From: Microvirga sp.
Lineage (GTDB): Bacteria; Pseudomonadota; Alphaproteobacteria; Rhizobiales; Beijerinckiaceae
Reading direction: 5' to 3'
Length of the DNA stretch: 64,000 nt
Assembly: GCA_022241475.1 (NCBI GenBank)
Contig: JAKOMT010000002.1
Coordinates: 156,591-220,590, forward strand
A program made the translations under genes and the position numbers. Below, piece after piece: positions 29,201 through 36,914 of the stretch. A model generated the notes under the pieces. That model was not told where the DNA came from and did not search any database. It saw nothing but the letters and a program-made list of their open reading frames with translations. The first letter of the stretch is position 1; every line of letters starts with the position of its first letter.

Positions 29201-29702
29201 CGAGCCAGCCCTGAGCACGCTCGTTTCGCAGCAGCCGCAACGCTCCAGACCCGGCGGCGAGATCGACTACAACGCCGCGAGGTTCGAGCAGGCGCGCGCC
29301 GATTTCGTGCGTCGCGGCGGGCGTCTCGATCTCTCGGAAGCTGTGATGTGGGGCGCCGAGATCGGCTTCCGACTGGACGGCTATCTCGACCAGAGCCAGC
29401 GCAATCTCGACATTCGCGGCACATTCGTGCCGGCTTTCGGCATCAACAACGCCTTCGCCCAGGTGCCGCTCATCGGGATGATTCTCGGCGGCGGGCGCCA
29501 CGAGGGGCTGATCGGCATCAATTTCCGCGTCTCGGGCTCCCTCGACGCGCCGACCCTGACGGTCAACCCGCTTTCCGCCATCGCTCCGGGCTTCCTGCGC
29601 CGGCTGTTCGAGGCCGGCGGCGCTGCGCCCTACCAGCCTCCGCCGGCGACGACGCCGCAGGCGCCGCCGGCTCCGCCGCTTCAGATCTCGCCTGGACAGT
29701 AG
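26202..29702 (+). CDS. Large AsmA/TamB-like envelope protein (DUF3971 and AsmA C-terminal region)
   Basis: The 1166-residue protein has a basic cytoplasmic N-terminus rich in arginine and one transmembrane helix near residues 50-70. A very long beta-rich periplasmic region follows, ending in an AsmA-like C-terminal region (VPLIGMILGGG...GINFRVSGSLDAPTLTVNPLSAIAPG) and a Pro-rich tail. This matches the YhdP/AsmA-like family, thought to bridge the membranes and move phospholipids to the outer membrane. The start is unsure: a GTG at 26202 gives the longest frame, and a TTG at 26235 is an alternative. It is followed at once by a convergent small gene. Confidence 0.85.
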   Translation: MAAQRPERDGFLNDEDDYTDLPQSALRRPRRRRSRARRGIAVRILRGAVALKIGLLVILSLATGALYWRLTQAPLRLDGLSGQVTAALAARVGDDWRISIDDSAVTLVDGGLGMEVEGLDLRDASGRLVARAPSAVVAISTGSLIAGSPAPRGVELRDTELRLRIANDGSISLSPPDDGIALAPPAPVSGPAEPIPFAPPTASGVVIAGLLGALIDPRGPLGAIDYAALKNARITLIDENGRERAAFRRVDALFATAGSGRRFDAEFEGDAGTWRVSGAVRPDGSGGKRARLAVENIPLVDVFLFGGLSPVAEARDLRFGFAAEISIGANGEVHAFTAEVEGEPGTIRLDDPNTPLLSIGAFSANLDWDAERGVVEIADALYAAGDTRVRLDGALTPDEDGNAWRLDLRSQAASLSGAAEGDAPVAIESIQLLAHGGQDGLVVEELALRGPKLDAAVTLSFGARADEGGLRVALEARETGVREALRVWPEFVAPTVRGFLVETLSSGTLDRLTLATVITAEDFRAMRRREGLPHESVDIDFAITDATFTPNRDLPPMTRAHFAGSVLGRSARIDDASALLPLEEGRVLALTGGGFVMEDFWRPGERAAIDFRLGGGADALAALLRTPIIARAEQVNLSPDDISGEIDLGVSLAIALNAPPDPAAIPIRVEGDVTDLRLRSVFGEDDLTDGAFTMTYRDGSLDLRGRARLAEDMADVALAQVRGGGGEATINLTLDDAARRRRGIDLGSALTGPIPVVIRTRLSGDEGMRVEADLSQARIDNLVPGWVKPSGQAGFVSMTIRSGERPRLEGFSLEAGTARIVGDLDIAAAGGLAAAELSTLRISPGDEARATISNDGGVWRATVRANVMDARPFLALLSQERTGEAEGAMARLELDLRAEIMTGHNGESLTGAELSLSLRPGTIRDFALRGRFPGAAVAARKTLAASGESAIVVESGDAGATLRFIDLYTRMGGGQLDFQIATDGEAQPGRLVIRDFVLRDEPALSTLVSQQPQRSRPGGEIDYNAARFEQARADFVRRGGRLDLSEAVMWGAEIGFRLDGYLDQSQRNLDIRGTFVPAFGINNAFAQVPLIGMILGGGRHEGLIGINFRVSGSLDAPTLTVNPLSAIAPGFLRRLFEAGGAAPYQPPPATTPQAPPAPPLQISPGQ

Positions 29703-29709
29703 GCAGGTC

Positions 29710-29925
29710 TCAACCCAGGAACAGCATCGCTCCGGCGATGATCGTGGCCGCCAGGGCGCTCCATCCGGCTCCGGCGCGGCCTGCCATTCGAAGGCCCTCG
29801 TCCTCAAACGCGAAAGCCTCGCCAGCCGCACGCGCGGCGTCGGCCAGGGACCTCGCTCGAGCGGCTTCGCTTCGGGGGAGCCGTCGCGCGCGACGGTTCT
29901 TACGGGTGTTGTCCGCGACAGCCAT
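29710..29925 (-). CDS. Small protein with C-terminal membrane helix
   Basis: The 71-residue hypothetical protein has a basic N-terminus (KNRRARRLPRSEAARAR), an Ala-rich amphipathic middle and a C-terminal hydrophobic helix (ALAATIIAGAMLFLG) ending at the stop, like a tail-anchored protein. GGGGAG with a six-base spacer precedes the ATG, which supports translation. I recognise no family. It is convergent with the AsmA-like gene. Confidence 0.55.
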   Translation of the reverse strand: MAVADNTRKNRRARRLPRSEAARARSLADAARAAGEAFAFEDEGLRMAGRAGAGWSALAATIIAGAMLFLG

Positions 29926-30127
29926 TGCGCACTCCCCTGCGTTTCGCCACCCAGTGGACAGCGATCCCTGTCAAGCTGCGCCCGGTCGGTAATGAATCTC
30001 TGAACGCAGGCTGTCGCGAACCGCAAAAATACGCCGCCTGTAGAGGGGCGCTCCCCTTCGCACCTCATCGACGCTCGCTTATTGTCGCCGGCGGAGGCCG
30101 ATTGGGCATCCGATTTGGAGAGCGACG

Positions 30128-30460
30128 ATGAACAAGGCTGTGCTAGCGGGCGTCTTGGTGGGTTTCATGGCTGCTTCGAGCGGCGCGTCGGCGAATCAAT
30201 GGCTCTTCGACCTCGAAAACAGGTCCGCAGCGAGCATCACCACATTTCGCACGCAGGAGAATGGCGGCTGGAGCGACAACTGGCTCGAGGAGATCGTCGC
30301 CCCCGGCGAGACCTTCGAGATGGACTTCGGAACGGACGAGGGCGAGTGCGTCGTTCGCACGCGGATCGACTTCACCGACAACACCTACGTCGACGCCGAC
30401 ATCGACTATTGCGACATGTCGACGATCACCGTCCGCAACAACGACGTGGTCTGGCGCTGA
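30128..30460 (+). CDS. Small secreted periplasmic protein, family unknown
   Basis: The 110-residue protein has a clear Sec signal peptide (cleavage likely after GASA at residue 22). A beta-rich mature part with many aromatic and acidic residues follows. Two cysteines, C74 and C95, could form a disulfide. GGAGAG precedes the ATG. It is followed by a strong hairpin and then parE, and is probably monocistronic. No function can be assigned. Confidence 0.7.
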   Translation: MNKAVLAGVLVGFMAASSGASANQWLFDLENRSAASITTFRTQENGGWSDNWLEEIVAPGETFEMDFGTDEGECVVRTRIDFTDNTYVDADIDYCDMSTITVRNNDVVWR

Positions 30461-30466
30461 CGCGCC

Positions 30467-30511
30467 GGGGCGCGGCGCTGCAAAATCCCGGTGGAGCGCG
30501 CGCCGCGCCCC
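30467..30511 (+). terminator. Strong hairpin after the secreted-protein gene
   Basis: GGGGCGCGGCGC (30467-30478) is perfectly complementary over 12 bases to GCGCCGCGCCCC (30500-30511), with a 21-base loop. No T-run follows, so it may be a factor-assisted terminator or an RNA-stabilising structure. It separates the secreted-protein gene from parE. Confidence 0.5.
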
Positions 30512-30656
30512 CTATCCCCGCCGTTCGTCACCAGTTATGGAACCGTGTGCTTTCTACGACTGACGATACGATGGGTTTTAGTTTCTCCTTTGTTCTCGTA
30601 CAGAGAGCCATGCTAACGAAGCAGGATACAGTGATTCGATCCGGAGCGGCGGCGAT

Positions 30657-32717
30657 ATGAGCGAAGGCGGCGATCTCTTCGAAGGCTCGGCCGCGAAGGC
30701 GTTCGTCGAGGACGCGCCTCCGGCGGCGTCCGGGCGCCGCTCGACGCCGAAGGCCGCCTCCCCGACCCTGGGAGAATCCGGCTACACGGCCGCCACGATC
30801 GAAGTGCTCGAAGGGCTCGAGCCCGTACGCCGTCGTCCGGGCATGTATATCGGCGGCACCGACGAGAAGGCGCTGCACCACCTCTTCGCGGAAGTCATCG
30901 ACAATGCGATGGACGAGGCGGTCGCCGGCCACGCCACTTTCATCGAGGTCGAATTCGAGGCGGACGGGTTCCTGACCGTCACGGATAACGGCCGCGGCAT
31001 CCCCGTCGACCCGCATCCGAAATTCCCCGACAAATCCGCGCTCGAAGTGATCCTCACGACGCTTCACGCGGGCGGCAAGTTCGATTCCAAGGTCTACGAG
31101 ACCTCCGGCGGCCTGCACGGCGTCGGCGTCTCGGTCGTCAACGCGCTGTCGGAGCGGCTCGAGGTCGAGGTGGCGCGGGGGCAGACGCTGTATCGCCAGA
31201 TCTACGAGCGCGGCCATCCGGTCACGCCACTGGAGACGATCGGGCGCGTGCACAACCGGCGCGGGACCCGCGTGCGCTTCCGGCCCGACGCCCAGATCTT
31301 CGGCGAGGGCGGCGTCGCCTTCTCGCCCGCGCGGCTGTTCCGCATGGCCCGCTCGAAGGCCTATCTCTTCGGCGGTGTCGAGATCCGCTGGCGCTGCGCG
31401 CCCGAACGCGCGGGATCGTCCGTCGCGACCGAGGCGACGTTCCGCTTCCCCGACGGATTGAAGGATTACCTGACGACGGATCTGGACGGCCGCGAACTGG
31501 TCGTCGACCAGATTTTCTCGGGAAAGATCCAGAAGCCGGGCGGTCACGGCTCGCTCGAATGGGCCATCGCATGGCTCGGCGGGGTCGAGGACGGCTTCTC
31601 GTCCTCCTATTGCAACACCATTCCGACGCCCGAGGGCGGCACGCACGAGAGCGGCATGCGCATGGCGCTGCTGCGCGGCTTGCGCGACCACGCCGAGCGC
31701 GTCAACCAGTCGAAGCGCGTGGCGCAGATCACCGCGGACGACGTGATGACGAGTTGCGCCGCGATGCTCTCGGTCTTCATCCGCGAGCCCGAGTTCCAGG
31801 GCCAGACGAAGGACAAGCTCGCGACGCTCGAAGCCTCGCGCATCGTCGAGAACGCCTTGCGCGACGCGTTCGACCATTGGCTCGCCGCCTCCCCCGCGCA
31901 GGCCAACCGGCTGCTCGACTGGGTCGTCGACCGCGCCGAGGAGCGGCTGCGTCGACGCCAGGAGAAGGAGGTCGCGCGCAAGACCGCGACGCGCAAGCTG
32001 CGCCTTCCCGGCAAGCTCGCCGATTGCAGCAATGCGGGCGCGGCCGGCTCGGAATTGTTCATCGTCGAGGGCGATTCGGCCGGCGGCTCCGCCAAGCAGG
32101 CGCGCGACCGCGCGTCCCAGGCCATCCTGCCGCTGCGCGGCAAGATCCTGAACGTCGCCTCCGCCGGGCGCGACAAGCTGGCGGCGAACCAGCAGCTCTC
32201 GGATCTCGCGCAGGCGCTCGGCTGCGGCGTGGGTTCACAGTATCGCGACGACGACCTTCGCTACGAGAAGGTCATCATCATGACGGACGCCGACGTCGAC
32301 GGCGCCCATATCGCCTCGTTGCTGATCACCTTCTTCTACCGCCAGATGCCGCGGCTGATCGACGGGGGACGGCTCTATCTCGCGATCCCGCCTCTCTACA
32401 AGCTCACCCACGGCGCCAAGACCGTCTACGCGCGCGATGACGCCCATCGCGAGGAACTGATCGCCAAGGAGTTCAAGGCGAACGCCAAGGTCGAGGTGAG
32501 CCGCTTCAAGGGGCTGGGCGAGATGATGCCGGCGCAGCTCAAGGAAACGACGATGCATCCGGCCAAGCGCACCCTCCTGCGCGTCTCGGTGCGCGACGAC
32601 AACCGCGTCGAAACGGCGGACGCGATCGACAGGCTGATGGGCACGAAGCCGGAGGCGCGCTTCGCGTTCATTCAGGAACGCGCGGCCTTCGCTACGGATC
32701 TCGATCTCGACATCTGA
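30657..32717 (+). CDS. parE: DNA topoisomerase IV subunit B
   Basis: The 686-residue ATPase subunit of topoisomerase IV decatenates daughter chromosomes together with ParC, which is not in the window. The GHKL ATPase domain (EVIDNAMDEA, TDNGRGIPVD, GGLHGVGVSVVNALS) is followed by the transducer and a TOPRIM domain (EGDSAGG, PLRGKILN, DADVDGAHI). The length and the ending IQERAAFATDLDLDI are typical of alphaproteobacterial ParE rather than the longer GyrB. GGAG precedes the ATG at 30657. The ~120 bases upstream are AT-richer and probably contain the promoter. Confidence 0.95.
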   Translation: MSEGGDLFEGSAAKAFVEDAPPAASGRRSTPKAASPTLGESGYTAATIEVLEGLEPVRRRPGMYIGGTDEKALHHLFAEVIDNAMDEAVAGHATFIEVEFEADGFLTVTDNGRGIPVDPHPKFPDKSALEVILTTLHAGGKFDSKVYETSGGLHGVGVSVVNALSERLEVEVARGQTLYRQIYERGHPVTPLETIGRVHNRRGTRVRFRPDAQIFGEGGVAFSPARLFRMARSKAYLFGGVEIRWRCAPERAGSSVATEATFRFPDGLKDYLTTDLDGRELVVDQIFSGKIQKPGGHGSLEWAIAWLGGVEDGFSSSYCNTIPTPEGGTHESGMRMALLRGLRDHAERVNQSKRVAQITADDVMTSCAAMLSVFIREPEFQGQTKDKLATLEASRIVENALRDAFDHWLAASPAQANRLLDWVVDRAEERLRRRQEKEVARKTATRKLRLPGKLADCSNAGAAGSELFIVEGDSAGGSAKQARDRASQAILPLRGKILNVASAGRDKLAANQQLSDLAQALGCGVGSQYRDDDLRYEKVIIMTDADVDGAHIASLLITFFYRQMPRLIDGGRLYLAIPPLYKLTHGAKTVYARDDAHREELIAKEFKANAKVEVSRFKGLGEMMPAQLKETTMHPAKRTLLRVSVRDDNRVETADAIDRLMGTKPEARFAFIQERAAFATDLDLDI

Positions 32718-32721
32718 CGAC

Positions 32722-32752
32722 GCGCCCCTTGTAGCGGGAGGCTGCGGGGCGC
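32722..32752 (+). terminator. Hairpin after parE
   Basis: GCGCCCC (32722-32728) pairs with GGGGCGC (32746-32752) seven bases after the parE stop. No T-run is present; a possible terminator only. Confidence 0.35.
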
Positions 32753-32798
32753 AGAGTCGCACGACGTCGCGCCTGCGATCACCCGGTTGGAGACCACC

Positions 32799-33479
32799 AT
32801 GAGCACGCCCGACAGCCCCGTTTCGATCCCGGTCCGCATCAGCGTCATCTCGGACGTGATCTGCCCGTGGTGCTACCTCGGCAAGCGGCGGCTCGAAAGC
32901 GCGCTCGAGGAAAGCGGGATCGACGCCGAGATCGCCTGGCTGCCCTTCGAGCTCAATCCCGACATGCCGGCGGAGGGCATGCCCCGCTCAATATACCGCG
33001 AGCGCAAATTCGGCGCGGAGCGGGGCGCGGCCATGGATTCCGAAATGCAGGAGCGCGGCGTCGCCGACGGCGTGAGCTTCGCCTTCGAGAAGATGACGCG
33101 CACGCCCAATACGCGCCGCGCGCACATGCTCATCGCCCACGCCGCGACGATGGGCGAGGACGACGTACTCGCCGACGCGCTGTTTCGGGCCTATTTCGAG
33201 GATGGCGTGGATCTCGGCGACGTCGACGCCCTGGTCGGCGTCGCGGCGTCCCTCGGCTTCGACGAGGAGACCTGCCGGGCGGTGCTCGCGGACGAGACCG
33301 TGGCGCAGGCCGTCGCAAGCATGGAAAGCCGCGCGGCGGAAGCCGGCGTCACCGGCGTGCCGTTCTTCATCGTCGAGGACAAGTACGGGATTTCCGGCGC
33401 GCAGCCGAAGGAGACCTGGCTCGCACTCTTCGAAGATCTGGCGAAGGGCGAGACCCTGGCGGGGGAAGACCCCGGTTGA
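32799..33479 (+). CDS. DsbA-family oxidoreductase, FrnE-like
   Basis: The 226-residue cytoplasmic protein has a thioredoxin fold with an inserted helical domain, as in FrnE. The redox motif is C22-P-W-C25 in SDVICPWCYLGKRR, and the cis-proline is in GVTGVPFFIV. There is no signal peptide, unlike periplasmic DsbA. I chose the ATG at 32799, six bases after GGAG, over a TTG at 32787. It probably handles disulfide exchange in the cytosol; its partner is unknown. Downstream 33480-33721 has only a GGGCGC-GGTC-GCGCCC hairpin (33651-33666). Confidence 0.88.
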   Translation: MSTPDSPVSIPVRISVISDVICPWCYLGKRRLESALEESGIDAEIAWLPFELNPDMPAEGMPRSIYRERKFGAERGAAMDSEMQERGVADGVSFAFEKMTRTPNTRRAHMLIAHAATMGEDDVLADALFRAYFEDGVDLGDVDALVGVAASLGFDEETCRAVLADETVAQAVASMESRAAEAGVTGVPFFIVEDKYGISGAQPKETWLALFEDLAKGETLAGEDPG

Positions 33480-33721
33480 GGACGCCTGGGAGCCGTGCCG
33501 CCAAGCCCTGAAATGAAGGGGCGCTGCTCAGTGCGAACGCGGCCTTGTCGACCGCGCCATCGCACCGGCAGCGCCTCCGCGCCCTCTGGAAGGCTTTATC
33601 TCGATCCCGGGCGAACTTCGCCAGAACCAACAATAGACTACCAGAAATGCGGGCGCGGTCGCGCCCATATGTGCGCCACGACTGCGGAAAGGAGCGGCGC
33701 CTCGCCGCGTCGCTGGGCGCC

Positions 33722-34555
33722 TCAGTCCGCGGCGACGCCGCTCGCGGAAGCGTTGTTCGCAGAACCCGCGTTTTGCGAGGGATTATTCGCGCCGGACTCG
33801 CCGCGCAAGGCCGCCGGAGCCGGCCGCCGCAACGGCGGTCGACGCTCCTCGAAGACCGCATCGGCGTCGCCCGGCGGGTTGCGCCCTGGCGACGTGGCCG
33901 GACTGGACGACATGGCGGGAGCGGGAGGCATGGCGGGCGCAGGAGACGTGGCGGCCTCGGGCGCGCGCGCCAGCCGGCGCAGGGCGCTGGCGGCGCCGTC
34001 GTCCGCGAGACGAGACGCGAAGCGGCTCATGCGCTGGTCGAGGTAATCGATCAGCGATTCGAGCGCCCCGTTCGTGATCATCCCGTCATGCAGCTTGGGT
34101 CGCTCGCCCAGAGCGATCCGCCGGGCGTCGCCGACTTCGTCCGCGGAGACCTCCTGCCCGAACCAGACGGGCGCGCGAAAGGCTTCGGCATGGGCCTGGT
34201 CGGGGAATGTGACGAGCACGTAGCTGGCGATGAGCGGCGCGGCGTAGCGCTCGACCTCGACCGAGACGCCGTTCGCGGCGTCGAGCGCCATGCGCTCATA
34301 GACCGCCTTGCCGGCGCAGACGTCCAGCAGCACTTCGCCCTGCGCCCGGGAGACCTCGACCCGCTCTTCAGAGCCCGGGCCCTGCGCGCCGAGCTCCTGA
34401 AGGACGAGGATGCACGCGTCGCCCTCGATCCGAAGAAAAGACCGCCGATCGGACTGATCGGGGAAATGCCCCTCGACGACCGTCGCCGGCGATCGTTCGC
34501 GGCGGATGAGGCGCGCGAAGGCGGGGGCGAGACAAAATCGGCGATATACGCTCAT
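33722..34555 (-). CDS. CYTH-like domain protein, degenerate, with Pro/Ala-rich tail
   Basis: The 277-residue product resembles the CYTH/triphosphate-tunnel fold in its middle: VEGHF, SFLRIEGDACILVLQE, a run R-V-E-V, VSVEVERY and AEAFRAPVWFGQEVS. It lacks the N-terminal E-x-E-x-K metal/triphosphate signature, so triphosphatase activity is doubtful. Residues ~200-277 are low-complexity (repeated PAMPPAPAM/SPATSP). The ATG at 34555 follows GAGG by six bases; a TTG at 34567 is less likely. The family call is from pattern only. It has no operon partner: the next minus-strand gene upstream begins at 35277. Confidence 0.55.
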   Translation of the reverse strand: MSVYRRFCLAPAFARLIRRERSPATVVEGHFPDQSDRRSFLRIEGDACILVLQELGAQGPGSEERVEVSRAQGEVLLDVCAGKAVYERMALDAANGVSVEVERYAAPLIASYVLVTFPDQAHAEAFRAPVWFGQEVSADEVGDARRIALGERPKLHDGMITNGALESLIDYLDQRMSRFASRLADDGAASALRRLARAPEAATSPAPAMPPAPAMSSSPATSPGRNPPGDADAVFEERRPPLRRPAPAALRGESGANNPSQNAGSANNASASGVAAD

Positions 34556-34764
34556 GAAAAACCTCAACGCGAACTGACGTGGCCCTTTTTGGGGCGAAGC
34601 GGCCGCACCGCCGATTCGCGGCGCAGGACCGACCTAGACCGATATGAGCGCCGCAACAATGTCGGGAAGTGGGCGAGATTCGTGCGATTTCCGCAAACCG
34701 GGCTCCCCGAAGATGAAGGCGCGCGCCGAATATCGGCCATCCGAACGCCCCATCGGCGCAGCCG

Positions 34765-35277
34765 TCAATTGGGCTGCGGCTGATCGAGATCGACGTCCGC
34801 GTATTCGAGCGGCTCCGCCCGCGTGTCATGGACTCCCTTGATCAGGCGAAGGACCTCGACCGCGACGGGCCACGGCAGAGCCTGATTGATTCGAAGGAAG
34901 GCGTCCCCGTTGCCGAGATCCTCGACTTCGATCGCGCGGTCGGACCGCGAATTCGCCGCCACTTCGGCCGAGGCGTCGTCGTAGGCGTTCTCGCCGATGA
35001 GTTCTTGCGTATCGATCCCGAGCACTTTCCCGAGCGCCTCGACATGCGTCATCCGCCTCGGAAGGCTGCGACCCTTTGCGTATGACCAGACGCTGACGTC
35101 GCTGATGCGCACGCCCGGCGGCAGGTGCTCCTGCGCGCGACGGGCAGTCTCCTTATAGGTCAGACCGCTGCGCTTGATGGCGCTCCAAAGACGATCGGCG
35201 AAAACGTCTTTGTCGATGGGTAGCGTTCTTTCTTTTCCAGACCTTACATCTGAAGAATTCATTGAACGACGCTGCAT
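34765..35277 (-). CDS. XRE-type helix-turn-helix regulator
   Basis: The 170-residue protein has a lambda-repressor-like helix-turn-helix at roughly residues 25-90 (FADRLWSAIKRSGLTYKETARRAQ ... DVSVWSYAKGRSLPRRMTHVEALGKVLGID). The turn between helices is longer than usual. An acidic C-terminal region containing ALPWPVAVEVLRLI follows. The ATG at 35277 overlaps the stop of the upstream 77-aa gene (TGATG) and AGAGG lies seven bases before it, so translation is coupled. The operon is likely autoregulated through the CTTAAC elements ahead of it, which is inference. Confidence 0.75.
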   Translation of the reverse strand: MQRRSMNSSDVRSGKERTLPIDKDVFADRLWSAIKRSGLTYKETARRAQEHLPPGVRISDVSVWSYAKGRSLPRRMTHVEALGKVLGIDTQELIGENAYDDASAEVAANSRSDRAIEVEDLGNGDAFLRINQALPWPVAVEVLRLIKGVHDTRAEPLEYADVDLDQPQPN

Positions 35278-35510
35278 CACACGACCTCTTTTATGAAATG
35301 ATCTGAGCCAACGAATCCAGGAACAACGTTCTCTTTGAAAATAGACATTTCCGAGGAAGACAAACTTTCATCACGCAATTTCCGCATCAACTCAAGTTTA
35401 GCTCGACGCCTCTTGGCAAAATGACTTCCACCGACATTCTGGTAGCGGCTCGTTCCGACGCCGATGATCGATCGCGACCTGTCGATTCGCACGATTTCCG
35501 CTTGCATCAT
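35277..35510 (-). CDS. 77-residue basic protein, leader gene of the HTH operon
   Basis: The small protein begins MMQAEIVRIDRSRSIIG and has a basic helical centre (HFAKRRRAKLELMRKLRDE) and a hydrophobic end. I recognise no family. Its base composition is unlike the window: by my count about 47% G+C over 35281-35580 against clearly higher values around it. The frame stays open upstream to 35693, but that part looks non-coding. A CTTAAC element abuts the start codon and no good ribosome-binding site is visible, so translation may be leaderless or weak. It overlaps the HTH gene. Confidence 0.55.
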   Translation of the reverse strand: MMQAEIVRIDRSRSIIGVGTSRYQNVGGSHFAKRRRAKLELMRKLRDESLSSSEMSIFKENVVPGFVGSDHFIKEVV

Positions 35511-35542
35511 CTTAACATCTGTCAATCTTAACGAAAAGTTAA
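35511..35542 (-). promoter_or_regulatory. Iterated CTTAAC elements with a perfect CtrA-type site
   Basis: Two direct CTTAAC copies (35511-35516 and 35527-35532), 16 bases apart, are followed by an inverted GTTAA (35538-35542). The last two elements form TTAA-N7-TTAA (35528-35542), an exact match to the CtrA consensus and also an inverted repeat. The cluster lies immediately upstream of the 77-aa/HTH operon. The remaining gap 35543-35830 is AT-rich near 35735-35760 and holds nothing else I can name. Confidence 0.6.
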
Positions 35543-35830
35543 AAAGGGGGAAGGCGTCACGAAAATAGACTGTACTCCCGAAGCAACCTCCGGGAGACCG
35601 GCCACAACTCGAATGTAGTCCCGAATTCCGACAGCTCATGACACAGTTGTATCCCGTTTGGCACATGAAGCCGGGCGTCGCGCACAGGATCACGCCGCCT
35701 CATACGCTGCCAAGCGGCATTCATTCCGCATAAATTTACGTATTTTTACATAAAAACAATGCAGCGATGTCGCGGGGAAGAGCGCCCGGGCGCCCGAATC
35801 GGCGTACGCCGCCCCGATCGAGCAAGTTCG

Positions 35831-36898
35831 TCAGAAAACCGGATTTTCGAGCCCGACGCTCGCTCTAAGCAGGGCGACGACGCGCTCCCACGTCGCTCCC
35901 GGCGACACGCCGTATCGCAGTCCTTCGCCGGCGATTCCGTCGGCCTCGTCCAATGGCCAGGCGAGGCCCCACTGGCCCGTGATCGACTCCCCCGGAGCGC
36001 CGTAGCGCATGTCTCCGAGACGCAGCCAGCGCCGGCCGCCCTCGTCGGCGACGATGTGGGGATGAACCACGGAGGAGGCGAAGCGCCGATAGCGCGCGCC
36101 TTCGGGCGTCGCGAGCGCCGTTGCGGCGAGCGCCTCGGCCGCGGGGTCGCGCTCAATCGCAATCCAGGTGATCGGCTGCGGATTGAGCGTCGAGACGAAC
36201 CCCACATGCCGCGCCGTCGCGCCTTCGAGCGTCACCCGACGCAGCCAGGGCGTGAACATCGTCGTCGAAGCGGCGACGACGCTGGCTTCACGGATTTGGG
36301 GCGAGCCCTCGGCGCGGGCCAGCGCGAGCGCCCGGTGGTGCTGCGTCAGGCCGAGCCCGAGATAGGCCGTCGACAAGACGAGCCCCGCCACGAGCGCCTT
36401 GCGCGCGCCCGCATCGCGCCACCCCGCGCGCCACGCCACGAGGAGGGCGGCGACGAGCATCAGCGTATAGACGGGATCGATGATCGGAACGGCGGGAAGC
36501 GCGAAACGCCGGGCGGAAAAGGGGGCGAGGAGTTGCGTGCCGTAGACGGTGAACAGATCGAGCAGCGGATGGGTGAAGATGCTCAAGATCCAGACGAGCG
36601 CCCATGAGGCGTAAAGTCCCCTCGCCTCTTCTCCGCGACGTCGTAATCGGGCGGCGTGAACGCGCGCGCAGATCCAGGCGAGCGCGGATCCGACCACCGG
36701 ACCGAAGAACAGCGAATGCGTGACGCCCCGATGGACGTCCCAGAAATCGACGGATCCGGGCCGTGTCGGCCAGAACACGTCGAGATCCGGGATCAATCCC
36801 CCGACGGCTCCGGCGGCGGGCGCGATCCAGCCGAGGCGAGGGGCCCCCACGGCGCCGCCGACGGCGGCGCCCAGAAGGATCTGGGTAAGCGTGTCCAT
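35831..36898 (-). CDS. Membrane-bound metal-dependent hydrolase, YdjM-like (DUF457)
   Basis: The 355-residue protein has the YdjM features: an N-terminal MDTLTQILLGAAVGGA segment, GGLIPDLDVF, the histidine motif HRGVTHS, and IFTHPLLDLFTVYGTQ, spread over about four membrane helices. A soluble C-terminal domain follows. These conserved His/Asp residues at membrane edges define the family of putative metal-dependent hydrolases, whose substrates are unknown. It begins 16 bases after the sugar dehydrogenase stop on the same strand, so the two are likely one operon. Confidence 0.85.
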   Translation of the reverse strand: MDTLTQILLGAAVGGAVGAPRLGWIAPAAGAVGGLIPDLDVFWPTRPGSVDFWDVHRGVTHSLFFGPVVGSALAWICARVHAARLRRRGEEARGLYASWALVWILSIFTHPLLDLFTVYGTQLLAPFSARRFALPAVPIIDPVYTLMLVAALLVAWRAGWRDAGARKALVAGLVLSTAYLGLGLTQHHRALALARAEGSPQIREASVVAASTTMFTPWLRRVTLEGATARHVGFVSTLNPQPITWIAIERDPAAEALAATALATPEGARYRRFASSVVHPHIVADEGGRRWLRLGDMRYGAPGESITGQWGLAWPLDEADGIAGEGLRYGVSPGATWERVVALLRASVGLENPVF

Positions 36899-36914
36899 GC
36901 AGTGGCGGGCTTTC

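Noticed and set aside
30590..30656. LexA (GTTC-N7-GTTC) box upstream of parE
   Set aside because: Only one half-site, GTTC, is present; the second half reads GAGA.
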